From JAKAGZ01 sp963748105 (GTDB taxonomy: Bacteria > Bacteroidota > Ignavibacteria > Ignavibacteriales > Ignavibacteriaceae): 64,000 nt of DNA. The stretch covers positions 1-64,000 of the forward strand of contig CAVVHP010000012.1 of NCBI GenBank assembly GCA_963748105.1. The letters are read 5' to 3'. Below the pieces are notes generated by a model. The model was given only the letters and a program-made list of their open reading frames with translations, made no database searches and was not told where the DNA came from. Shown here piece after piece: positions 34,195 to 41,789 of the stretch (the stretch's first letter is position 1; every line of letters starts with the position of its first letter). The position numbers and the translations under genes were made by a program.

Positions 34195-35397
34195 ATGTCT
34201 TTTGACCCTACCAGCAATATACAAGACTACCTTGTTTTCGGAGAATACGGCGACGTAAATCCGTCAATTACCGATTCTTCAACTTTTACTTTTATGAGCC
34301 CGGAGAAAATGGAGGAACTTTTCGATCACGAAATTGAAGGGTGCTTTCTTTATTCTCGCCACTGGAATCCAATAAACAAAAATCTCTCAGACGCTCTGGC
34401 AAGACTCGAAGGAAGCGAGCTCGCCCAGGTGATGTCTTCAGGAATGGGCGCAATCAGCACCACAATTTTTCAGCTTTGCAGCTCGGGAGATGAAATTGTT
34501 TCGAGCCATACAATTTACGGTGGTACATATGCATTCTTTAAAAATCTTTTACCGAGATTTGGAATTACTGTAAACTTCGTAAATATGAATGATCTTGAAG
34601 AAGTTAAAAAAGCGATAACTTCAAAGACAAAAGTCATTTATTGTGAATCAGTAAGTAACCCGTTGCTGGAAGTAGCCGATCTTCCAACATTGAGCAGCAT
34701 AGCAAAAGAAAAAAATGTAAAGCTGGTTGTCGATAACACTTTCAGTCCGCTGACCATTGCACCTATACAACACGGCGCTGATATAGTTATCCACAGCTTG
34801 ACAAAATTTATCAACGGAACAAGTGATTGCGTTGCCGGCTGCGTGTGCAGTTCTTCTGATTTTATTCATGAACTCCTGGATATAAACAGCGGGACAAGCA
34901 TGCTGATGGGACCGGTGCTCGATAGCCATCGCGCGGCAAGCATTCTTAAAAATCTTCACAGTCTGCATATAAGAATCCAGCAGCACAGCAAAAATGCGAT
35001 GTATTTAGCAGAAAATCTGGAAGAACTGGGTGTAAAAGTTTTTTATCCTGGGTTGAAATCACATCCTTTCCATGAAAGAATGGATAAGCTTAGAAATCCT
35101 GATTTTGGATTTGGTGGAATGCTAGCCATAGACGTTGAAACATCGGAAATGGCTGATAAATTAATGACAAAAATGCAGGATGAGAAAGTTGGCTATCTTG
35201 CTGTAAGTCTTGGCTATTTCAAAACTCTTTTCAGTTCACCGGGACACAGTACTTCTTCTGAAATTCCTGACGAGGAAAGAAAAGAGATTGGAATAAGCGA
35301 AGGACTTGTGAGAATTTCAATCGGACTGGATCATAACATTCAGAGAACTTTTGAGAGAATTAAAAAGTGCCTGCAGGATATTGGGCATTTAAAATAA
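34195..35397 (+). CDS. Cys/Met metabolism PLP-dependent enzyme (cystathionine gamma-synthase / methionine gamma-lyase type)
   Basis: A 400-residue fold-type I PLP enzyme. Signatures are MSSGMGAISTTIFQLCSSGDEIV (phosphate cup), SVSNPLLEVADLP, VVDNTFSPL and the Schiff-base lysine in HSLTKFINGTSD (Lys204). These define the trans-sulfuration family (cystathionine synthases and lyases, methionine gamma-lyase). The reaction among these cannot be fixed from the sequence. The start is set at 34195 because GGAGGAGG lies just before it; the open frame extends to 34132 but that part is leader. The structured leader suggests control by a sulfur metabolite (inference). Confidence 0.9.
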   Translation: MSFDPTSNIQDYLVFGEYGDVNPSITDSSTFTFMSPEKMEELFDHEIEGCFLYSRHWNPINKNLSDALARLEGSELAQVMSSGMGAISTTIFQLCSSGDEIVSSHTIYGGTYAFFKNLLPRFGITVNFVNMNDLEEVKKAITSKTKVIYCESVSNPLLEVADLPTLSSIAKEKNVKLVVDNTFSPLTIAPIQHGADIVIHSLTKFINGTSDCVAGCVCSSSDFIHELLDINSGTSMLMGPVLDSHRAASILKNLHSLHIRIQQHSKNAMYLAENLEELGVKVFYPGLKSHPFHERMDKLRNPDFGFGGMLAIDVETSEMADKLMTKMQDEKVGYLAVSLGYFKTLFSSPGHSTSSEIPDEERKEIGISEGLVRISIGLDHNIQRTFERIKKCLQDIGHLK

Positions 35398-35555
35398 AAG
35401 CTAATTTTCCCCTTTTTTAATAGAAAAGGGAGATGTGATTGTTTGGGAATGGTTCAATAAATCAGAAATTCATTTTTAAATTTATAGAACTTTCTGTACT
35501 TTAATGTAGTATGAACAATAGAAAAGAATAAATTCAGAATAAAATAGAGAGAATA

Positions 35556-36017
35556 ATGTTTGAGTACTTTAGAAATATTTTAACTGCTGCTCCGGAAAGA
35601 GCAAATTCAGGATATGGAATGAAAAAAAAATTACAGGTTGCTACGTGTGCTTTATATTTTGAGATGGCAAAGGCTGATGATAATTTTACCGATGCCGAGC
35701 ATAAAAAAATAATCTCTATGATGAAAGATGAATTTGACCTTGGGGCAGAAGAGGTTGATGAATTAATACAGCAGACTAAAGAAAGCATCAGGAAAAGTGT
35801 TAGTATTTATGAATTTACCACAATAATTGATCAGAATTTTCCCAGGGATGAAAAACTCAATTTAATGAAGAATTTATGGCGCCTGATTTATCTTGATGGC
35901 AAGCTTGATAAATATGAAGATAACCTTGTTAAAAGAATAGGTGATATGCTTAAACTTGAGCACAAAGAAGTTATTGAAGCGAAACTACTTGTAAAAAATG
36001 AACTGAATCTAAACTGA
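35556..36017 (+). CDS. TerB-family protein
   Basis: A 153-residue all-helical protein. The TerB/DjlA-like pattern is visible: ALYFEMAKADDNFTDAEHKKI in the first half and LWRLIYLDGKLDKYEDNLVKRI in the second, each with the acidic loop after the first helix that characterises the fold. Such proteins are cytosolic, linked to tellurite or stress responses in some bacteria but of unknown function when encoded alone, as here. A good AGAGAGAATA site precedes the ATG and a strong terminator follows. Confidence 0.88.
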   Translation: MFEYFRNILTAAPERANSGYGMKKKLQVATCALYFEMAKADDNFTDAEHKKIISMMKDEFDLGAEEVDELIQQTKESIRKSVSIYEFTTIIDQNFPRDEKLNLMKNLWRLIYLDGKLDKYEDNLVKRIGDMLKLEHKEVIEAKLLVKNELNLN

Positions 36018-36025
36018 CAATATTT

Positions 36026-36059
36026 ACCTTGAAGGTTTCTAAAACCTTCAAGGTTTTTC
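36026..36059 (+). terminator. Rho-independent terminator after the TerB gene
   Basis: ACCTTGAAGGTTT (36026-36038), a CTA loop and AAACCTTCAAGGT (36042-36054) form a perfect 13-bp stem followed by a T-run. It lies between the convergent TerB and glutathione peroxidase genes. Confidence 0.88.
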
Positions 36060-36067
36060 TAATCTAT

Positions 36068-36676
36068 TTATTTATCTAACACTTTTTCTATTGCTGAAGT
36101 TAATTCGTTACTCTCAGGTTTTACCGGACTCTTAAATCTTGCAATTATATTTCCTTTCCGGTCGATTAAGAATTTTTCAAAATTCCATCCAATATCTGAT
36201 TTTTCAGTAATATCATTATTGGTTAGTCTCTTGTAGAGAGAACATTTCTCATCGCCCAACACTTTTATTTTATCGAACAATTTGAATGTAACGCTATATT
36301 TGCTTGCACAGAAGTTTTTTATTTCCTCATTGGTACCTGGTTCCTGTCCACCGAAATCGTTGCAGGGGAATGCAAGTATTTCAAATCCTTTATCCTTGTA
36401 TTTTTTGTAAATATTTTCGAGACCTTCGTATTGGGGAGTATAACCACATTCACTTGCTACGTTTACGATCAGTAATACCTTGCCGTTGTAATCTGAAAGA
36501 TTTATCTCTTTTCCGTTCATATCTTTAACTGAAATATCATTAATAGTATTATTCATTTTAACACCGGATTTTGTTTGGGGATTTAATTTGTTATTTTTCA
36601 TTTGTGCCAATGCTGATGATGAGATAACCAGCACGGAAAAAACAAGCATAATTGCGAGACAATTTCTTCTAAACAT
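36068..36676 (-). CDS. Glutathione peroxidase-family protein, Cys type, exported
   Basis: An N-terminal signal peptide (LAIMLVFSVLVISSSALAQ) precedes a thioredoxin-fold peroxidase domain. The catalytic set is readable: Cys in VASECGYTPQYEGL, Gln in FPCNDFGGQEPG, and Trp-Asn in IGWNFEKFLID. Cys replaces the selenocysteine of vertebrate enzymes, and bacterial members usually use thioredoxin rather than glutathione. It reduces peroxides, here probably in the periplasm because of the signal peptide. It is a single gene, convergent with TerB. Confidence 0.92.
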   Translation of the reverse strand: MFRRNCLAIMLVFSVLVISSSALAQMKNNKLNPQTKSGVKMNNTINDISVKDMNGKEINLSDYNGKVLLIVNVASECGYTPQYEGLENIYKKYKDKGFEILAFPCNDFGGQEPGTNEEIKNFCASKYSVTFKLFDKIKVLGDEKCSLYKRLTNNDITEKSDIGWNFEKFLIDRKGNIIARFKSPVKPESNELTSAIEKVLDK

Positions 36677-36717
36677 TATAACACCGCTGATTTTTTATTG
36701 AAAGGCTTTATTTAAAT

Positions 36718-37809
36718 ATGTTTACAAAAAAGCATTATATCAATGTCATATCTGTTCTTATTTTACTTTTTGTAAATATAAAGTTCCTGATCGATTATTC
36801 ATCTTCACGAGGATTCTCCCCTGTAATATTAAATATAGTGTTTGTCATATTATTTTTCGGGGTTGTCTATATACAGGATAGAATTTTTAAGCCTGATGAG
36901 CAAATTGTAAATAAAAACTTTGTCTATATGGTTCTTGTTCTAATTTTGGCAAGCCTGGCTTTTGACTTTGCTGTCAATTCGAACAGGGGAAGTTCATATT
37001 TTACAGCCTTCAACTGGCTTGTAAATATGGGTAACGGAGTTTATCCCTATAACAATAATTCGTATTCTTATAATCTTCCGTTTTTATATTACCTGGATGC
37101 ACCGTTTTACCTCATGGGTGATGTTAGAATTATAGGTTTATTCGGACTCGCATTATTTCTTCTGTTATTGCCGGGTTATTCATTTAATAAGAAAGAACTT
37201 GTGATCAGAACGAGCACATTGTTGCTTCTCCCGCTGGTATATTATGAAATTACTGTGGGTGGAGATGCTCTTGCTAATATAGTTGTGGCTATAATTATTA
37301 TATTTTTAATGAATAAATTTCTTGACCCGGATAAAATTGATATCAGGTTTATCTTTCTTAGTATTCTCTTTGGTATTATTCTTTGCACAAGGGTACTGGT
37401 TTTAATTCCGTTTATTCTCTCGGTACTTTTCTTTTTCAGATATAACTTTAAAAATCTTTTTTTGTTTATCCTAATTTCTCTTCTCATCTGTTTCTCAGTT
37501 TTAGTTCCGTTTATAAAATGGGATTATATTTCGTTCGCTACATTTGGTCCGTTTACAAATAATCTGGCGACTCTTTCAGTTTGGGTATATGTTATATTAT
37601 TTATTGTAATTGTCTATGCCGGCTGGATGATAAGTGATTTGCAGGAGCTTCTTTTTGCCTCTGGAGTAATACTTTTCTTTGTTTCAATAATTCTCGGGAA
37701 AAATGAAGCAGATATTTCCGAGATGGTAATTGCTATCCCGTTTTTAATATTATCTATAAACGAATACCGGATCGATAAGTTTACTGGGAAACAAATATCA
37801 ATCCGGTAA
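36718..37809 (+). CDS. Polytopic membrane protein, unknown function
   Basis: A 363-residue protein with roughly ten hydrophobic segments. Between them lie loops with few charged residues and a short aromatic loop (GNGVYPYNNNSYSYNLPFLYYLDAP) that recalls the extracytoplasmic loop of some membrane glycosyltransferases. However, the conserved acidic motif of GT-C enzymes is not clear. It is not assigned to a family. It is divergent from the glutathione peroxidase gene, with 41 bases between the starts, and convergent with pta, with six bases between the stops. Confidence 0.7.
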   Translation: MFTKKHYINVISVLILLFVNIKFLIDYSSSRGFSPVILNIVFVILFFGVVYIQDRIFKPDEQIVNKNFVYMVLVLILASLAFDFAVNSNRGSSYFTAFNWLVNMGNGVYPYNNNSYSYNLPFLYYLDAPFYLMGDVRIIGLFGLALFLLLLPGYSFNKKELVIRTSTLLLLPLVYYEITVGGDALANIVVAIIIIFLMNKFLDPDKIDIRFIFLSILFGIILCTRVLVLIPFILSVLFFFRYNFKNLFLFILISLLICFSVLVPFIKWDYISFATFGPFTNNLATLSVWVYVILFIVIVYAGWMISDLQELLFASGVILFFVSIILGKNEADISEMVIAIPFLILSINEYRIDKFTGKQISIR

Positions 37810-37815
37810 TTAAAA

Positions 37816-38793
37816 TCAGCCCAACAAAGCTGCTATTGCTGCAGTGTTAACAATATCATCACCACTGCAACCACGACTTAAATCAAAGAATGGTTTTTTA
37901 AGCCCTTGTACTATAGGCCCAATTGCGGCGGCTCCGCCGAGTCTTTCAGCAATTTTGTAACCAATATTCCCTGCATTCAGATCAGGGAAAACCAAAACAT
38001 TTGCTCTTCCCGCAACATTACTACCGGGTGCTTTTCTTTTACCGATTGAATCAATAATTGCAGCATCAAATTGTAATTCCCCGTCTACATTTAAATCAGG
38101 TCTTTTTTGTTTTACAATTTCCATTGCACTTAAAACTTTATCAATCGATTCGTGCTTTGCGCTTCCTTTAGTTGAGAAAGAAAGCATTGCAACATAAGGC
38201 TCATCGCCAGTCAATTTTTTATGATTTTCTGCAGTGCTGATTGCAATATCGGCTAATTGTTGTGGATCAGGATCAGGTACGACAGCACAATCAGCAAAGC
38301 TGTACGTTTTTTCAGGATACGCCATTAAAAAGAAGCTTGATACTATAGAGATTCCTTCAGTCATTCCAATACAATGAAATCCTGCTTTCATTACATCACC
38401 GGTTGAAGCTGTTGAACCGGCAACGCTGCCATCAGCCATTCCCTCGCGCAGCATCATAGCGCCGAAGAAAATATCACGCTGCATAATTTCGCGTGCTTCC
38501 TCTATTGTGATTCCTTTTTTTCTTCTCAGATTAAAATAGATATTTGTAAAGTCGCTGAGCTTATCCGATTTTGCAGGATCGATAACACGAAGTCCGGTTA
38601 AATTGAGATTTAGTCTTTTTGCGTCATCATTAATTTTGTTTTCATCGCCCAGCGTGATTACTGAAACGACATTTTCCTTTAATAGTATTTCAGCTGCTTT
38701 TAATACCCGCTCATCATGAGACTCGGGAAGGAGTATTGTTTTTTTCTTTTTTGAAGCATTTAGTTTTATATCTTCCAGAAGTTGAATTTTCAT
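37816..38793 (-). CDS. pta: Phosphate acetyltransferase
   Basis: A 325-residue short-form Pta (no N-terminal DRTGG or P-loop extension). Family signatures are ILLPESHDERVLKAAEILL at the start, GMADGSVAGSTASTGDVMKAG in the middle and APGSNVAGRANVLVFPDLNAGNIGYKIAERLGGAAAIGPIVQGL near the end. It converts acetyl-CoA and phosphate to acetyl phosphate in overflow or fermentative acetate metabolism. No acetate kinase gene is next to it in this window. Confidence 0.95.
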   Translation of the reverse strand: MKIQLLEDIKLNASKKKKTILLPESHDERVLKAAEILLKENVVSVITLGDENKINDDAKRLNLNLTGLRVIDPAKSDKLSDFTNIYFNLRRKKGITIEEAREIMQRDIFFGAMMLREGMADGSVAGSTASTGDVMKAGFHCIGMTEGISIVSSFFLMAYPEKTYSFADCAVVPDPDPQQLADIAISTAENHKKLTGDEPYVAMLSFSTKGSAKHESIDKVLSAMEIVKQKRPDLNVDGELQFDAAIIDSIGKRKAPGSNVAGRANVLVFPDLNAGNIGYKIAERLGGAAAIGPIVQGLKKPFFDLSRGCSGDDIVNTAAIAALLG

Positions 38794-38816
38794 TTTTTTC
38801 TCCGAAAATATTCGAT

Positions 38817-38848
38817 TATGGCCTAAAAATTACAAAAATTAAGCCATA
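38817..38848. promoter_or_regulatory. Inverted repeat in the pta-yggS divergent region
   Basis: TATGGC (38817-38822) and the AAGCCATA segment ending at 38848 are arms of an imperfect inverted repeat around an A/T-rich centre, 24 bp upstream of the pta start. It may be an operator. The rest of the 285-bp region up to 39078 is AT-rich and shows nothing else I can assign. Confidence 0.35.
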
Positions 38849-39078
38849 TTTGTCTCTTTTAATTTTTGTTTTATTCCAAATAATGAAGCTAAAATTACTG
38901 CCGTTTTCGGGAAAAAAAATGCACAAATTGTCATAATTAAATATTGTAATACTAAACTGTATTATTAAGAAAATAATACTTATTATCTAAGTTTAAATAC
39001 TGAAAGATAAGCCCTGAAAGTGCTGTTTTCGTTGATTATTAGGGCAAAAAGCAATAAATTCATTCTCTTAATTTTATT

Positions 39079-39777
39079 ATGATTGCGGAAAATTTAAAGG
39101 AAGTTCGTAGAAGGATAAACGATAAATCCCGGTCTGTTAACAGGGATCCGGAAGAAATCACCCTGATTGCAGTTTCAAAATATTTTGGATTGGATGCAAT
39201 CATGCAGGTTTATAATGAAGGCGTTCTGAATTTTGGCGAAAATAAAGCGCAGGAGCTCGATGCAAAATTCGATGAACTTGGAGATAAAATTTCCTGGCAT
39301 TTTATTGGCAACCTTCAAAAGAATAAAGTTAAGTACGTAATAAAATCTGCAAAATTTATACATTCCGTTACTTCTGTTTCTCTCGCTAACGAAATTAATA
39401 AAAGAGCAGGGGCAATTGATAAAATTCAAAAAGTTTTAATACAGGTAAAGACTTCCGATGAAGAAACAAAATCAGGGGTTGCAGAAGAAGAAGCATGTAA
39501 ATTAGTTCTTGCCTGCCGTGAATATAAAAACCTGTTACCTGTTGGTTTGATGACGATGGCTCCACTTACAGATGACGAGAACTTAATTAGGAAAAGTTTC
39601 AGTGATTTGCGTAAATTAAGAGACAGATTAAATACTCAGGGTTTTAACCTGAAAGAGCTATCGATGGGTATGACTTCTGACTTTGAAATTGCTATTGAAG
39701 AAGGCGCTACGATGTTAAGAATTGGATCAGCAATTTTTGGTGAAAGAGATTATTCAAAAAACTGGAAGAAAATATGA
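39079..39777 (+). CDS. yggS: YggS-family PLP homeostasis protein
   Basis: A 232-residue alanine-racemase-like TIM barrel without the second domain. The PLP lysine is in TLIAVSKYFG (Lys34). Other marks are FGENKAQEL, SWHFIGNLQKNKVKY and the C-terminal LSMGMTSDFEIAIEEGATMLRIGSAIFG phosphate-binding region. These proteins bind PLP and balance its pools and amino-acid metabolism. Its last four bases (ATGA) overlap the DivIVA gene, and in many bacteria yggS precedes division genes, as here. It is the first gene of the long co-directional run to 50 kb. Confidence 0.95.
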   Translation: MIAENLKEVRRRINDKSRSVNRDPEEITLIAVSKYFGLDAIMQVYNEGVLNFGENKAQELDAKFDELGDKISWHFIGNLQKNKVKYVIKSAKFIHSVTSVSLANEINKRAGAIDKIQKVLIQVKTSDEETKSGVAEEEACKLVLACREYKNLLPVGLMTMAPLTDDENLIRKSFSDLRKLRDRLNTQGFNLKELSMGMTSDFEIAIEEGATMLRIGSAIFGERDYSKNWKKI

Positions 39778-40313
39778 AAGTTTCCCCGTTAAGCATCAAA
39801 AAACAGGAATTTAAAAAAGGTCTGCGTGGATACGATCAGGAAGAGGTGCAGGCATTTCTTGAAAAACTCTCCGATGAATTTGAATTGCTTCAAAAAGAAA
39901 ATGAAACACTGAAAAAAGAGCTTGAGACATCCAACGATAAACTGGATGAATTCCGGAAAATTGAAAAGAATTTACAGCTTACTCTTTTAAAGGCACAGGA
40001 ATCATCTTCCCGTTCAATAGAATCTACTAAAAAGCAGGCGGGACTAATTGTAAAAGAAGCAGAAATTAAAGCCTCACAAATACTTGAAAAGGCAAGGGAA
40101 AGCGCCAACGAAATAAGAAATGCTGTCATACACCTAAGGGAAGAACGCGATATGATAATTTCCAAATTGAAAGCTGTTATTAATACACAAGCAAAATTAA
40201 TGGAAAAGAATGTTAAGGATGCCGGTGCAGAAATAATTAAAACACCGGCTGCCAAAGAAGAAATTAAAGATATAGAAATTGACTTAAATGATATTGTAAA
40301 CAAATTATTATAA
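39774..40313 (+). CDS. DivIVA-domain protein
   Basis: A 179-residue protein. The N-terminal segment VSPLSIKKQEFKKGLRGYDQEEVQAFL is the membrane-binding DivIVA domain; coiled coil follows (FELLQKENETLKKELE, then KASQILEKARESANEIRNAV). It recognises curved membrane at division sites and poles and recruits partners. It overlaps yggS by four bases and is followed two bases later by the purine phosphorylase gene. The helix at 85-115 resembles the C-terminal coiled coil of the membrane protein encoded two genes downstream. Confidence 0.9.
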   Translation: MKVSPLSIKKQEFKKGLRGYDQEEVQAFLEKLSDEFELLQKENETLKKELETSNDKLDEFRKIEKNLQLTLLKAQESSSRSIESTKKQAGLIVKEAEIKASQILEKARESANEIRNAVIHLREERDMIISKLKAVINTQAKLMEKNVKDAGAEIIKTPAAKEEIKDIEIDLNDIVNKLL

Positions 40314-40315
40314 TT

Positions 40316-41137
40316 ATGAGCGACTTAATTTCAGCAATAAATGAAACTCTTGATGTAATCAGGGAAAAAATACAAGGTGATTATCCGGTTGGAATTATCC
40401 TCGGTACAGGATTAGGCGAACTTGTAAAAGAAATTAAAATAGAACAAGAAATCGATTATTCCGATCTTCCTCATTTCCCTCTTTCAACCGTCGAATCGCA
40501 CAAAGGTAAACTTATTTTTGGCACAATAGGCAAAAAGAAAGTTGTGGCAATGCAGGGACGATTTCATTATTACGAAGGATATTCAATGCAGCAGATCACC
40601 TATCCTGTTCGTGTTATGAAATATCTCGGTGTAAAAACATTACTTGTGTCAAATGCTTGCGGCGGGATGAATCCTATTTACAGGAGAGGCGATGTAATGC
40701 TGATGGATGATCATATAAATTTGCTTGGTGATAATCCGCTGATCGGGAAAAACGAAGAAGAACTTGGACCAAGATTTCCTGATATGAGTGAAGCTTACGA
40801 CCGTGAATTAATTAAAATTGCAGAAGAAGTAGCGCTGGAAAATAAGATCAGGGTTCAGAAGGGAGTTTACGTAGCTGTATCAGGTCCAAATCTTGAAACC
40901 AGGGCCGAGTATAGATTTCTGCGGGCAATCGGAGCTGATGTGGTAGGAATGTCTACAATTCCCGAAAACATAGTTGCAAACCATATGGGAATGAGAGTAC
41001 TGGGAATCAGTATTGTTACAGATGAATGTTTCCCGGATTCACTAAAACCCGTAAATGTAGAAGAAATAATTGCTGCCGCTATGGCTGCTGAACCTAAAAT
41101 GACCTTAATTATGAAAGAAGTAATTAAGAGAATATAA
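40316..41137 (+). CDS. punA: Purine nucleoside phosphorylase (trimeric type)
   Basis: A 273-residue PNP/MTAP family enzyme. It shows the phosphate-binding GIILGTGLGELV, VESHKGKLIFG, MQGRFHYYEGYSMQQITYPVRV and SNACGGMNP, with the base-binding NLETRAEYRFLRAIGADVVGMSTIPE near the end. It splits purine nucleosides with phosphate for salvage. The trimeric class is set by length and by the HYYEGY motif. It is in the same run as yggS and divIVA, two bases from each neighbour. Confidence 0.94.
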   Translation: MSDLISAINETLDVIREKIQGDYPVGIILGTGLGELVKEIKIEQEIDYSDLPHFPLSTVESHKGKLIFGTIGKKKVVAMQGRFHYYEGYSMQQITYPVRVMKYLGVKTLLVSNACGGMNPIYRRGDVMLMDDHINLLGDNPLIGKNEEELGPRFPDMSEAYDRELIKIAEEVALENKIRVQKGVYVAVSGPNLETRAEYRFLRAIGADVVGMSTIPENIVANHMGMRVLGISIVTDECFPDSLKPVNVEEIIAAAMAAEPKMTLIMKEVIKRI

Positions 41138-41138
41138 A

Positions 41139-41750
41139 ATGGAATTAAAAAACGTTTACAAATATTTTACTCCCTTTATGCTTGGTATTCTGATGTTTGC
41201 ATCAAATTTTCTGAATACCAGTTTATTTGATTTCGGGGATAACAATTTTGCCGTATGGTTTATACTTTTGCTGTTTTGTTTTGCCTGCGGGTGGTTCATT
41301 GACAGAACACTGAACTGGATTTTTGGCGGGAAGGTACTTTTTGCTACAATTCTTGCTGCCACCCTGATTAGTGTTTTGTTTGTAACCTTTTTCCGGGAAT
41401 ATTTTACTGCCAGTGAGATAATGACTGAAAATTTAATCCTTTACAGCCTTAGAAATATTACTCTGGGAGCAATGGGATTTTTTGGTATGGCGGTTGGCGA
41501 AATTATTCATCTTGAAAAAGATTTTGCTATACTTAAAGAAAAAGTGAGAAATTACGAAGAATCTATGATTAGTGTGAAAAAAGAATCAGAACTTGTGTTG
41601 AAAGAAGCCAAAATAAAAGCCGAAAAAATAATTAATGATGCTTCGGCTGAAGCTAAAAATATAATCTTGAAAAAAGAAAGAATAGAACAGGAGCTAAAAG
41701 AATTTATACAGGTTGAAAAAGAGTTGATTAAAAAGTACGAAGAGCTGTAA
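41139..41750 (+). CDS. Membrane protein with C-terminal coiled coil, unknown function
   Basis: A 203-residue protein. Four hydrophobic segments (about residues 9-25, 33-52, 62-82 and 95-118) are followed by a charged coiled coil (LKEKVRNYEESMISVKKE, then KEAKIKAEKIINDASAEAKNII). That last stretch resembles the helix of the DivIVA-domain protein encoded two genes upstream, suggesting a possible shared complex. No known family is recognised. It starts one base after the PNP stop, so it is translated with the same run. Confidence 0.72.
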   Translation: MELKNVYKYFTPFMLGILMFASNFLNTSLFDFGDNNFAVWFILLLFCFACGWFIDRTLNWIFGGKVLFATILAATLISVLFVTFFREYFTASEIMTENLILYSLRNITLGAMGFFGMAVGEIIHLEKDFAILKEKVRNYEESMISVKKESELVLKEAKIKAEKIINDASAEAKNIILKKERIEQELKEFIQVEKELIKKYEEL

Positions 41751-41789
41751 ATTTGCTACTTAAATTTTGAATTAAATAATTACAGAAAA

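Noticed and set aside
39890..40303. 137-residue minus-strand gene opposite divIVA
   Set aside because: It is the reverse of a coiled-coil coding sequence, with the low-complexity Ser/Phe/Ile composition typical of such shadows.
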